Shown here one piece after another: positions 31,795 through 43,562 of a DNA stretch of 64,000 bases. How positions within the stretch are numbered: the first letter of the stretch is position 1; each line of letters begins with the position of its first letter. Where the stretch lies: positions 2,883,923-2,947,922 of the forward strand of contig CM055107.1 of assembly GCA_029204225.1 (NCBI GenBank), in the 5' to 3' direction. The notes below the pieces were generated by a model. The model was not told the DNA's origin, did not search any database, and saw only the letters and a list, made by a program, of their open reading frames with translations. Source of the DNA: Diphasiastrum complanatum. Lineage: Eukaryota > Streptophyta > Lycopodiopsida > Lycopodiales > Lycopodiaceae. A program made the translations under genes and the position numbers.

Positions 31795-32800
31795 GTGTTA
31801 TTGATAGAGAGTATTATGTGCGGTCATTTCGGGGTGACAATAAGCATAGGATAGATGTGGCTATTAGAAGACTCTTCTACCATCGTGACTTCTCCTTCCA
31901 TCTAGTGAAGACTCTTGCTTGGGAGGATATGATAGAGTGTTGCTGCGATAGGGGCCACATACCACGGACCTAGCATGGAGTCCCTACGCACCCACACATT
32001 TGATGAGGGAGGTTCAAGATGTAACCAAAGAATTGGAGCCCGTTTGTGAATTGTGGAAACAATTTGGGTGCACCATCATGACTAATGGTTGGAGTGACAC
32101 AGGAGGTGACATATAATTAATATTCTAGTGTCTTCCTATGTGGGCACCATGTTTTTGAGAGCCATTGACGCATCGACACCTGGCACCATTGTTTCAAGTG
32201 AGTAAAGAGTTTATGACATTTGTTGGATTTCATCGCTCAATGCTCATTAGTAATTAGAATTTTAATCATTTTAGTTTTTGATGCTCATGAGTCATTGCTC
32301 AATTAAAATCTGAATCTTTGATGGTAGTCTCAATGCTCGTTGCAATTTGTTTAATGTTATAGGTGAGTATATCTACTCACACATCGCACAAGCAATCGAG
32401 GAGGTGAGGCCTCAAAATGTTGTGCAAGTCATTACTAACAATGCAGCAAATTGCAAAGCCATGGAAGATTTGGTGATGGAGAACTATCCGATTACCTTTT
32501 GGACTCCATGCATTACACACAACATCAACCTACTGATTGAGAACATCGTAGGTATATCCTAGTCAGTAGTTACAAACTTACTGCTTGAACTTTAAGTTTG
32601 AAGATTTTACATGTCGTGAGTGTCATAAGCAGCTCCTTGGACCTAGTAAGTTGTAGCTAGGGTCCAGATTTCTTTGCTTTTGTTCATGACTCATACATGT
32701 CTTGCTTTTGTCTAGTTCTGCCTTGGGGAAAAGACGTTCTTGATACTGCACAGTTCTTGGTGAGGTTTGTCACCAAGAAACCAAAGTGTGAGAAATTGGC
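31795..32800 (+). pseudogene. Dead hAT transposase with its own intron pattern
   Basis: The order follows the fourth hAT of this window: DREYYVRSF and FYHRDFSFHLVKT, then (shifted) GCTIMTNGWSDT, ILVSSYVGTMFLRAID, an intron at 32198-32362, EYIYSHIAQAIEE and VITNNAANC, HIVG-type text, a second intron about 32552-32715, then LPWGKDV and FLVRFVTKKPK. The second catalytic Asp position reads N (ITNNA instead of VTDNA). There are many stops and frameshifts. The BED finger and the C-terminal part were not found. Confidence 0.8.
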
Positions 32801-34080
32801 AAAAATCTAGCTTGGTATTTTTTTATGATAGACGTTTGTAAGTGAATCTCACATGTGTGGAGGATGTTCCCGCGTGTGGAGAATTGTAAAGTAAATAAAA
32901 ATGTTTGATATAGGAGTCTCATAGAATTTCATAGTCAAGCATTTAGGTGTAGGATGTTGATAGGGTCAAATTTGGCATAGATGGCAAATTATCCATTTTC
33001 ACTTGTAATGCCACTATTGAGCCAAAATAGAGTAGGAGGCCAAACTTGTGCCAATTAGAGTGTAGACAAGTGTAATGCTTTTGTTTGATGAAGTTTAAGA
33101 GGTCCAATAGGATTTAGAGGTGGAACCATGAGTGGTCCAATAGAATTTGAGGTTTGCTTGAAAATGGTCCAAAAGAATTTAGAGGTGCATGGATCAATGG
33201 TCCAATAGGATTAAGAGGTGGCAAAATGTGGTCCATAAGTTTAAATAATCATATAACAAGTGTATGATGCTCACATGCAGTGACCGTCGGAGGAATGATC
33301 TCCTCTTTCTGAATCGTGCTCGATAAACCTAGAGGTGAATGTTCATGCTCCAATCTCATAGCCACGCAAACAAATAAGGTGTGCTCAAATACACACTAGA
33401 CTACCTATGTAGCTCACGTGACAATAATTGCACATCCAACATTTTGGGCCCGAGCTACCGTATCCCGCTGCAACTCTGACGTGATCCCATATAGGATCTC
33501 TATGTCTCACCATGACTAACTCTCAACTCCTAACTCTAAAGTCTCAACTCCTAACTCTCAAGTTTCAACTCCTAACTCTTAACTCTCCTAACTTTTAACA
33601 CTCCTCTTGCCTCGATTGCCTACGTTCTAACTCTAATACTCATCTCATGAGTCCTAACAACTCTACTAAAGTCTAACTAAAACTAAATTCACAATTTCAC
33701 ACACACACCTCTTGCCTAAACACACACACACGCACACACACACACCTCCTCCTCCTCCTATTCTCTCTCCAAGACTCTCCTAACTCCAAGCTTTAGCCTC
33801 TCCTTCAATTACCTAATAATAGTGGCTAATACTAGTAAACACCTAAGTTCTAACTTCTTCTAACCCCTATTCTAATTTCTCTCCTTCAAAATGCATTCAA
33901 CAATCAAGATTAACCTTAAGTTCTAGCACATTGCACATTCACCATAAATGCCATTTCCTACGTTTCTCCATCTCCTCAACGTTCTCCCCTTGAAAGAGGC
34001 GCAAAAAGACATAAAAAAAACCTCGATTGAATCGAGGCCCGAGCTGTAGCAAAAATATTTCCAATCCCAATTCTTTCTAA
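32801..34080. other. Low-information DNA with short tandem repeats
   Basis: No gene. 33100-33240 holds about five diverged copies of a 35-40-bp unit around GGTCCAATAGAATTTAGAGG. 33520-33640 is a CTCCTAACT-rich simple repeat, followed by short CACACA tracts near 33715-33745. Confidence 0.7.
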
Positions 34081-34082
34081 TT

Positions 34083-34345
34083 CGAATCTGGACCTACCGA
34101 TTCTTTGACGAATCGCAATTCGCCAACAAATCACGATTCGTCAGCCAACAATTCGCGATTCGTGAAAACGCTAGTTCAACTCTCCAGCCTTTAAATCAAA
34201 AGGATAGATTTAGATTTAGTCTTTAATGCCAATCAAAGATGCAACCCGCGTTCCGGAACGTGAGTTTCTGGTCCCGGGTCGCTGGCGATTTGGATCGCAC
34301 GATCCGGATCGTTTTTGCAACGGATCGCGATCCGCTGCAACACAG
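34083..34345. repeat. Two side-by-side palindromic word arrays (CGAATCG and GGATCG types)
   Basis: 34083-34165 is built from ATTCG/CGAAT words (ACGAATCG, CACGATTCG, TTCGCGATTCGT). 34240-34345 uses GGATCG/CGATCC words (GATCCGGATCG, GGATCGCGATCC) plus GTTCCGGAAC and CCCGGG. They look like the ends of the hAT elements elsewhere in the window, but no transposase lies between them (70 bp). A TGCAAC repeat flanks the second array. Confidence 0.6.
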
Positions 34346-37300
34346 GTGCCAATGTTAAGGCCATTAGTGGCCTCTTTTGTTTTGATTAGAGGGAAATACC
34401 ATCAATCCTACTTTTCTTTTGTACCTTTATGAATTTATCTCTAAAAAAATAGTTTTTTTTTGTTGATAAATAAATATATGGTACATGGTGGTGATTCTTA
34501 GTGTATGAAACCTAGCACACTTCACTCACAATTTTGAATCGTATCTACGACAAGAGATACATGGTAGACCTTATATTAGTCATTTAGGACTAAGTGATCT
34601 ATGAGTACCTTGATTGACGACCAAATGTTCTCTTTCAATAACAAAATAACATGCATTGATATGTTTTAACACACTAAATATTTCATTGTTATAAAAACAT
34701 GGTAAAAAGGAAAATTAAATTCAAAATGGTGCAATTGAATGAAAAACAGTTTCCTTTCTATTTTTCTCTCAAAAACACTTTCCACTCTTGATTGTTGATT
34801 ACTAATTGAACCTGATTTGGGACACTTACTTGCTCTAGTAGCATGCATTCAAAGGCTTAAATCAGGCTAGATATTGGAAAATCCGTATCTAATTTACTGC
34901 TAGTAGTCATTAGTACCTAAGATGCACTTGTAGGTTAGTTCAGTTCATTTCTTGTCAAGATTTGGATGTTGTTGCAATATCATCAACTACATTATTTTTC
35001 CCTTGATTTAATATGTTTTTCTAAAAGACTTTTTTGCAAGTTAAGACAAATTCAACTTATTGCATGGTAATAAACATATATTTTGGCTTTGTCACTCAAT
35101 AAAGTGTAAGTGCCTTTAATGTCGATGGCTCAAGGCTATGGAAGCGTTGTCAAACCTTGAGAGAATTCCATCCTTGGAGAAGTACATCCATGAGGATTGT
35201 GATCTATGAAGAAGTCTTGAGTTGATTTGGCTATGCTAGGAGGGAGAATTTAAGATGTAGAATCGTGCTTACAACATAGAATCAAGCTCAAAGATGGAGG
35301 TCTTGAGCTCAAAAGGTACCTCTTGGCTGGAGAGTTTATATATAGGTGGAGAGTGCAAAGTCTGCTAGCAATCTCTACTGTGTTTTGAATCTTGCACAGC
35401 AGTTCATGAGTTTGGCACATGCGAGCACGGGAGTACGGGAGCTTGGCAACAAGGTAAAATTGGGTACTCCACTTTTGTGTTGTTTTACACTTGCATGGCA
35501 GAAAGTTTATCATACACAACTAAGCTGCAAGCACAAAAAGGCCCAAGCCTGCAAGACATAACACGTTGTTATCTTCATTCGAAGATATCTTACTACATAG
35601 TACAACCTTCATGTGAACATGAATAACCTGCATCAGGTTCTTTTCAAATACTTGGCACTGTTATTCTTCTCTCTCCAATATAAAATGTCAAAAATTAGAC
35701 TTGAAAAACTCCTCTGAGACATTTAAAATTTTATGATGTAACTTGGTGATATTTAAAGAGAAATGATCTCAGATCAACATGTGAACAGGGAGGCTTTTGC
35801 TTTTGGCTCATGTAGAAAAGTAAAATTTGGTATTCTATTTGTACCAAACTTCTTACAAAGAGGCTCCCTTTCTTCATCACCAAGTATGCAATGCAACTTA
35901 TGAGTACATCCAGCAAGTCATCAACTAATGTAATAAGAGAACATAAAAATGAGCCAACTTTTACTATGCTTGATATTATCCTTCAAACATTGAAAGTGAT
36001 TTGGTACTATATTTGTATCAAACTTCTTACAAAGAGGCTCCAGTTCCTCGTCACTAAGCCATTGCAACCTCAAGTACCGAAGGCAAGTCATCAAACTATG
36101 TAACTAACAAGAGAACAGAGTTGAATCTAATTGAGTGAGTTAATAATAAATTGAATTTGCTATCCTCCAAACTTCTAACATGCTTGATATCATCCTTCAA
36201 ACAAAGCATGTAATAGAGTAGACACGTTGTCAATATTTGCAATCGACTTCTCGATAGATAAGAAATGAAATTTTTTTTACCTCAAACCTAACTAAGATAG
36301 GGCACACAAGTATGCTACATTGACTACTTTCTCAGCCAGCTTAAATTAATGCCAATTAGCTAATGTCAAGGAAATCGAGACTATCCGATGTTTTGCTAAA
36401 TGCTAACAAGTATGATTATATCTACTTGAGAGAAAGGATGGTTCTTCAAAAGCATCAAGGTGCAGCTCAACTGCTTATGTGATTAAAATAGCTGGAATAG
36501 ATCAAAGAGATTGGCATGCAAAGATCTGATCTCAGCTATAACCTTCCTCAAAAACAAAGAGATACATTGCTACAGAGAGCTAAAACCTAAACTCTTCTCT
36601 TGATTTAATCAATTCCACATTACAAGAGTTTGAAACCACACAAGGAATTTGCTGCAAGGCAACTCAAAGAGTTCATCATTTGCATAATGAGTTTGATATG
36701 CTTCATCTTTAATGGCATACTATGAGAATGATGAACCGGTTGATGATGGAGACAAACATAAATCACAAAGAGCTGCCTTTAAGAAAACCATCATCTTGAT
36801 GGCCCTCATTCCAACTGCGATATTACTATTCGCATACTAGCAAATAAAGGGCGAGCATTACTAGATTGCTTTTGTCAAGCATTTTAAGAAAGGCATACCA
36901 GGAGTAAGTTTTTAGCTCTTATCAGATACAGTCAAAAACTGAAATTGATGCAGCAAAGACCTTCAAGTTGTCACGAAACTGGTCCTTTATGAATTTTTCC
37001 ATAGTCACCTAGCACATGCCAAATCGCATTGAAGAGAAGGAAAGAAACTAAACATGCAGCTTATCATTTGTTAAGTTTCAAAATTTACAAGAACGTTGTA
37101 AGCTAGCAGAACATGGTCTGAAACCCTGACACCAAGCTTCTCACATTGACACCTTACTGATGCCAGCTATTCTGATAAATTCACCTACACAAATCCAGTA
37201 AGAAACCATTTGAACTGATAATTTTGAATTAGCAGGGATAAACCTGTTTGAAAACGAGACTTCGTCCCACTTCCTCATAGCCCTGTGGAAGCATTAAACC

Positions 37301-38949
37301 AAAAAAACTAACGTTGAACTCCCCAAATTATACAATAGTACTTAAATTGTTTCCATATTTCCATCCAAAGAATTTTTAAAACGGAGGCAATAGAACATCA
37401 TCATTCTGGTCATGCTTGCTGCAGTTCCAGCAATATAGCAAGAGTTCAAAAAAAGGATATGTAACACAAGATACTAAGAGTGTAAATCCACTGGTTCACA
37501 TCCACCTCATAACAATCCTACTGATCCATATAATTTATTTATGTATATAAAATATATATGCATCAATATTATGTGTAGGATGGATCTAACGTAACAAAGA
37601 AGAAAAGTTCAGTATTATGGACTCCACCTGCAAGGTGTTAGATCAACTCCGTCGTGCACGGTGTCGACCAAAAGCCATACATTGACCTACCCACTTCGTC
37701 AGCTCCCAAGAATAGGTGCAAACCATGTGCACAAACATATGTCCACATTAGCCTTCATGCATTCATACAAAGACCAATGTACTGAGTTTCTAGAAGTTCT
37801 CAGAAAGTGAAGGGCAGACTTGTTCATGATAAAGGAATCTGGCCGACTCTTTTGGTATTGGATATAAGATTGCAATTGTTATGCCATGATCTAACATTGA
37901 CCCTCTTAAAGCCATATTAATGTTCTTGTGTTGTTCTTCTCATAGCTCTAGCAAGAGGGTCATCAAAGGGAGAGAGACTATTACCAGATGGTATAGACGT
38001 TTGGGAGGTGCTAGTGGCACGGTGGAGCAAGGTGACAGTGAATTGCGCCTCATGGTACACAACTGCCAAGGTTTCCTGCTTCAAGTACATGCTTATTTGT
38101 CCATGTCAGAGGTTCCCGACTATGGAGTACACGAGAACAGTAAAAAATGAACAGGCTACGGCATGCACAAGTCTCCCACCCTCTGCAATTTGTCTCACTA
38201 ATTAGCAGAATGGAACAAGTTCAAGATTTGGGTGCCTATTTGTCTAAAAGTGGGTATAAATGGAGTGGTGAAATATAAGCATTTGTTGTGCACTAACCAT
38301 TTATATTTATTAAGATGATTGTGCTCAAACTTAACTTGCAATTGAGTACAGTAGATCACTTTCTGTGCTAATGCAAGTTGTCAGAAATCTAGTAAGTACA
38401 GATTATAGAGATTAAGCAGTGAATAGATTGAGATTTTTTTTGCAGATTCCACAGCAAGCCTACAGGTACTGCCAAATTGAGTGGCTTCACGAAAAACCAA
38501 GAGTCTCATGTATTAGGTCATTGACTGACAGATGCTCATGGAAGACAAGAACCTTTCTGATGTGTTTGGTCGTGATGTGAATCACACTATCTGGGCTCTT
38601 GTGCCTCATCAACCTTATCCACAAAGTCCAACAACCTCAATTGGTTTAGATTAGAACAACGTGGCCCCTCGTGATGTACAAGTACTGTTTCCCATAGTTG
38701 CAGTCATAATTTGGCCTTTTGACTGCCGGTTGCTAGAGCGCATTATATCCTCAAAGTTGTTGTACTTCCAAGAACGCACAACCACTCATTGAGGGGCCTG
38801 TGTATACTTGCAAGACTTGTTGATACATTGATATCTCCTCCTAGCAAAGTCAACAGAAAATTGAAATCAAGTTTTTTTTTTTTATTATGATGCTAAATTT
38901 TTTTAGAGTCCAGTCTTTCTGCTATAGGGATCAGCTTAGGGGCATCTCT
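34346..38949. other. Long region without recognised genes
   Basis: AT-rich, only short frames. 35828-36110 is a diverged tandem duplication (period about 173 bp) containing ACTTCTTACAAAGAGGCTCC in both copies. On the minus strand both copies read (L)CKKFxTN-like peptide with DEE upstream, perhaps remnants of a repeated protein domain. Nothing else stands out. Confidence 0.45.
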
Positions 38950-39030
38950 TGCAACAATCCATTCTCTTGTGCACTTATCCCCTATCCAGGTGATTGTACT
39001 GGGCTTTAAATTGGTATCAAAGCCTGGCTT
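38950..39030 (+). other. LTR end and primer site of a plus-strand retroelement fragment
   Basis: ATTCTCTTGTGCACTTATCC and GTGATTGTACTGGGC closely match 47690-47740, and are followed by TTGGTATCAAAGCC, a Met-tRNA-type primer site. This is an LTR 3' end with primer site; no gag follows before the word arrays at 39055. Confidence 0.55.
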
Positions 39031-39054
39031 GGAGCCTGGAGAAGGGAAAAAGCC

Positions 39055-39240
39055 ATTACCAGTTCAAACTGATTCGAACCGGCCAGGCTGGTTTGAAAAC
39101 GGTCTGAACCGCGGAAAAAAAATTCCAAAATATTTTTTTGGCTTTTTTGGGTTTTTTTTTTCTTTTTTTTCCCCGGTTCGAACTGAATTTCGGTTCGAAC
39201 CGGTTCCGAATGGTTCGAACGGTTCAAACCACGATTCATG
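39055..39240. mobile_element. Miniature GGTTCGAACC-word element (array, A/T tract, array)
   Basis: Two clusters of GGTTCGAACC-type words (39060-39115 and 39174-39240) flank a T/A-rich stretch. Read from the right end on the minus strand it begins CATGAATCGTGGTTTGAACC, similar to CATCGAATCGCGGTTCGAACC at the start of the fourth hAT (60857), so this is probably its non-autonomous relative. I could not find a matching 8-bp target repeat. Confidence 0.55.
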
Positions 39241-39249
39241 CAACTATGG

Positions 39250-40007
39250 GGCTGAGTTCGATCGTGAATTGGACTCGGTGGTGACCATCTTCTCAGAATT
39301 TCCATTTTTCCAACGGGTTGCAAAAATCTTTGAGAGATTCTGGTTTGGTTCATCCAATTTGGTATGGACAAAAAATACACATGAATCAACCATAAACAAC
39401 TTATGAAGGAAGAAGAATTGGAAAGAGCAGATTATTAAGTATGCTAAAGGTTCAAAATGCACCCTATTCACTCAAGAAGTTTGTAGAAGAGAATAGCATA
39501 CAAGCTTTTGAAGAAAATCCAACACCCCACTAATTTCCATCGCTTAAAACATGGAAACCTGCTCACAGAGACGGCCAAATGCACCTATTGTGCCACAAAT
39601 TTTTTCTACTAGCTGGCTGGAAAATGAACTACAGATCTGAGAAAAAACTGCGATAACAAAAGTTCGAAAAACAGTGACCTGCCAGCAGAAAACCAGCGAC
39701 TAACACTGTCCGAAAAACATCCAAAATAGGTGAGAAATGCGCCTATAGTGAAGGAGAAATCTGCGCCCAATCTGCCTAGACATGTGCACCTCCTTGCTGC
39801 TTGGAAAATGTGCCAATAAATCTGTATCAAACCTGCTCATAGAGACATTGTAAAGTGCGGACAATCTGCTTAAAAATGCACCCTTCAGAGACTCCATTGG
39901 CTAGAACAAAATCGCCCATCTGCCTACCTTCCAATATGCATAGTAACCTCTAGGATGTAAGAGCTATGAGTGTTAATAATGCAGCCTATGAACCCGCTCT
40001 GATACCA
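39250..40007 (-). other. Copia leader region with primer site, no gene
   Basis: The segment ends at a Met-tRNA primer site (GCTCTGATACCA at 39996-40007, minus strand) next to an LTR start TGTCAGGATTC at 40008. The body is non-coding, with loosely repeated phrases such as CTGCTCACAGAGAC and CTGCTCATAGAGAC. Confidence 0.5.
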
Positions 40008-40760
40008 TGTCAGGATTCAATGTGAACTAGAAGCGGAAACATTCACAATGAATTAAGTGATTAATGTTCTATGAACAATCACAAATTATGCATACAATGG
40101 AAGCAAAGTAGGATACCAATGGAGACAAATTTCTATACATAGAATGTATGTACATAAGCATTGCCACTCTCTCTAGTCTCTTCAGCCTCTTCAGGCTCTT
40201 CCTCTTCCCGGAAACGCAACAGTTAGCAGCAGAAATAGTCAAGTAGAAGAATTCATACAGAATGCGCAAATGAACAACGCAGTAGTGAGACAAAAATTGC
40301 ACTCTGATTAATATTAGCAATAGTACACTGGCTTGAAGTAATAATTTCAGCTTGCTGAGCATGATAACGCTGGCTACATGAAACTCTAATTGAAAGAGAA
40401 ATTCAATTAACACTTACATAGCTTGATTCAGCTAATATATAAATTTACAAGTGTCGAGAGGAAAAATATCTTATGCCTTAATTGCCATTTACTTCAATTT
40501 TATATTTGTACAAAGCTGGTAACCGCCCTTAAGATATTTGTTTCTCCAGCTGTTTTTAGGGTTGATGATAAGTTGGCGACGTTGGTCTACCAATGTAGCA
40601 GAAACGCGAAAAACCCGAAGGTGCCCTTAGACTGAAGGTATGCAAATCCTGAAGGTGCCCTTAGACTTAAGGTAAGTAAATCCTGAAGGCGCCCTTAGAT
40701 TTAAGACAGCGAAGAGGGCGAAAAAGCCGAAAAGTGCCTTAGACTAAAGGCACCCTGAAA
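40008..40760 (-). repeat. LTR-like segment with a tandem AAGGTGCC repeat array
   Basis: It starts TGTCAGG next to a primer site. 40208-40408 is a close copy of 42303-42501 (CATACAGAATGCGCAAATGA, TGCACTCTGATTAATAT). 40600-40760 is a run of about 45-bp units around GAAGGTGCCCTTAGACT and AAGGTAAGTAAATCC. If this is one LTR, the array lies in its U3 part; otherwise it is a separate word-array element. Confidence 0.5.
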
Positions 40761-42093
40761 TGCCACAGCATATCAGTTGATTCAGAAGTGGTTGTGTGAA
40801 GAGCTTGACTGTTAGAAGAATAGCAATGGCTGAGTTTGTAAAGATAGCCGCTTCTTCTTCCGTAGGCTAGAACCTTTCGGGATTTGTCAAGAATTGTGCA
40901 GCCGTCTGTATCAAATTCGACCCTCCGACCTGAATCGGTGATTCTGCTAACTGAGAGCAGATTCTTGGTCAGATTTGGAACGTGAAGAACGTTGGACAAC
41001 AACTTGACTTCACCTCTTTTGAATTCAACTCTGACTATTCCTTCACCTTTGATTGAATGTGATGAGTTGTCTCCAAGTTGCACAACTCGAGAGTGGGTAA
41101 ATGACTTATAGTCTTTGAGCCAGTTGCGATGGTAAGTCATGTGTTGAGTTGCTCCGGAATCTAGATACCAGGAATCGATATCCTGTTGTTCTCTGACTTT
41201 GGTCATGAAAGCTGCTTCATCTTCTTCTTCTTCTTGTTGATTTGAGTGACTGGTTGTAGCACTATGTGCTTGTTGTTGGAACTGCTTCTTTTCGTTGTTG
41301 TATTTCAAAGTGCGACAGTCCTTGATTTCGTGGCCAGTCCTCTTACAGTATCTGCAGAAAAGTTTTTGCACTGGTTGGAATGATGAAGAGCTTGAATTCG
41401 ATCCTGAAATAGCCTGACTTTGTAGATCTCTTGGATCTAAACTTCTGATTTTTTGAATACAGAGCTTGAGGATCCGATCCTGAGCCTAAGGAGGATGCTG
41501 ATCTTCTGATCTCCTCTTGTAGGAGCAGCGAAATTACTCTTGATAGAGTGAGGTGCTCCTGGGTAGAAATTGCCATTACCCAATTTTCGTAGGCTTCAGG
41601 TAGACTCGATAATAGGGTCATGAGTGCATCGGAATCTTCTATGAATGAGCCAGTTGCGGTCCTTTGCTCCATAAGATTTTTGAAGGTGTTGAGGTGACTC
41701 GAAACATTATCTGCATCAGACATTCTGAGGGTGAAGAATTTCTTCCTCAAATGAAGCTTGGAAGTAACATCTCTGATGTCGTAGAGAGTTGCTAGGATGT
41801 CCCATGCATCCTTAGCGGTCTGAATAGCACGTATGTGGCTGATCTGAGAATCCTTGATGTTGATGGCTGATCTGAGAATCCTTGATGTTGAGGGTGATCA
41901 TGGCAAATGCTTTGCCATCTCTCAGTCTCCACTTGGTGATGATGGTTGCATCACCTTCTGGTTTGAGCTCTATGCCATCAACGATGTCCCACAGTTCTTT
42001 GGCTAGAAGTATAACCTTCATCTTGAATTTCCAGAGATGGTAGTTATCTCCATCGAGTTTGTCAATGAGAGATGAACTAGATGATGGATCCAT
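40739..42093 (-). pseudogene. Ty1/copia gag and protease fragment
   Basis: Gag starts MDPSSSSSLIDKLDGDNYHL at 42093. A 28-bp tandem duplication at about 41826-41885 (GCTGATCTGAGAATCCTTGA twice) breaks its frame. The next frame (41343-41750) covers the gag middle (AYENWVMAISTQEHLTLSR). A further frame has the zinc knuckle CRYCKRTGHEIKDC and the protease motif DSGATQHM, ending in a truncated gag-pre-integrase motif (MLWHFR). All of integrase, reverse transcriptase and RNase H is missing; the sequence passes straight into the repeat array. Confidence 0.88.
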
Positions 42094-42236
42094 TCTGGTT
42101 GAACGAGATCGTTGGTAGAAACAACGATTGTCGGAATACTATTGGCTGCGCGTTTGCTAGAAAGACGTCTTGATAGAAACAAGACTGATAATCCGTAGTA
42201 GAAATGCAGATTACTGAAATGCCCGCTCTGATACCA

Positions 42237-42795
42237 TGTCGTAAAACCGCGGGTGTGAGCGGTAGCGGAGGCTCAAAGATTTGAGCGTAGGCGTGTAGGA
42301 ACGGAAACGCAACAGTTCACAGCAGCAATATTCAAGTAGAAGAATTCATACAGAATGCGCAAATGAACGATGCAGTAGTGAGACAAAAATTGCACTCTGA
42401 TTAATATCAACAGTGAGTACAATGGCTTGAAGTAATAACTTCAACTTGCTGAGCGTGATAACACTGGCTACAAGAAACTCTGATTGAAAGAGAAATTCAA
42501 AGCCGAGGTGCCTTAGACTAAAGGCAGCGAAAATGCCGAAGGTGCCTTAGACTAAAGGCAGCGAAAAAACCGAAAAAGCCGAAGGTGCCTTTAAAATGGT
42601 TTCTAAGGCATTCTGGCCACTTTGTCGCATTTTTCGTGAAGGGGCGAAAAAGGCGAAAAAGGCGAAGGTGCCTTAAGAATGGTTTCTTTCTAGCCACTTG
42701 GCCACGCTAAGGTGCGAAAAAGGCTAAGGTGCCTAAAAATGGTTAAGGCACAAAAAATCTTAAACGAAAAAATGTGAAGGTCTGAAAACATGTAG
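42237..42795 (-). repeat. 5' LTR-like segment with AAGGTGCCTT word array
   Basis: A primer site (GCTCTGATACCA, 42225-42236) precedes TGTCGTAAAACCGC, the LTR start. 42303-42501 matches 40208-40408. 42502-42795 is an array of GCCGAAGGTGCCTTAGACT and AAAGGCAGCGAAAA units, with GGCGAAAAAGGCGAA runs. The LTR-like part is shorter than in the copy at 40008 and its first 65 bp differ, so the two are not a simple LTR pair. Confidence 0.5.
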
Positions 42796-43562
42796 TCGGC
42801 CTTCGGTTTCAGGATGCTCATTACTTGAACGATTTGTTTAAGGCTGAGCATAAGAAATCTAACACCCCCATTATGAATTGGGCCCCTCCAAACTTGAGTA
42901 CATGGACCAAAAGTTTAGAAATGCTCCTTGGGTCCTCAAAACCATATAGATTGCCCCAACTTCATTAAATATGGCATTAACCCCATGAAGTCATGCAATC
43001 CAAGCCTGGAGAAAGCTCTGTACTAATCGTACTATCTCTGGAGAAGATTCCACCCAGGGAGAAAATAAACTCTGATGACCCCTGACAGCCGTCCTATCAC
43101 AAAGCTATCTGAATACAACTCAAAGCACACCAAAGTAGGCTCCAAAATTCCCAAAGTACATGGCAAACTATCCACATAAACACATAAGAGCACTGCTGCT
43201 AAGTCTCCTCCCAGCCACCTGCTACATAGATTATGATGAGGAATGCCTCTCTCTAGGCTCACTTATACACCATCCTCAAGCACCCACTTAACCCAGACCC
43301 TTTCGTAACGTTGACAAATGGCAAGCCCCATGCACAATCGACACTTGCCACTTGGCAGTACCTTGACACATTGGCAAGCGAGTAAGAGGACCGTCCCCAA
43401 CCCGTGTCACTCATGCACTGGACCAAGTGTCCCAATGAGCATATGACACGTGTCCCATTGACCGGTCAACTTTTCTACTTTTTAGGAGGTTAGTTCAGCA
43501 GAATATTTACAAATTACAAGTTCGACGCGTTCACACTAAGGCAGGAATATAAGTACATAACA

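Noticed and set aside
34240-34345. TGCAAC flanks as a target-site duplication
   Set aside because: Only six bases match, short of the 8 bp expected, and no inverted terminal repeat supports it.
35828-36110. Diverged tandem repeat as part of a resistance-type LRR gene
   Set aside because: The peptide similarity between copies is short and I could not see LRR spacing or neighbouring exons.
43320-43560. GC-richer segment as a gene
   Set aside because: It follows a polypurine tract on the gypsy strand and reads as LTR DNA without a conserved frame.
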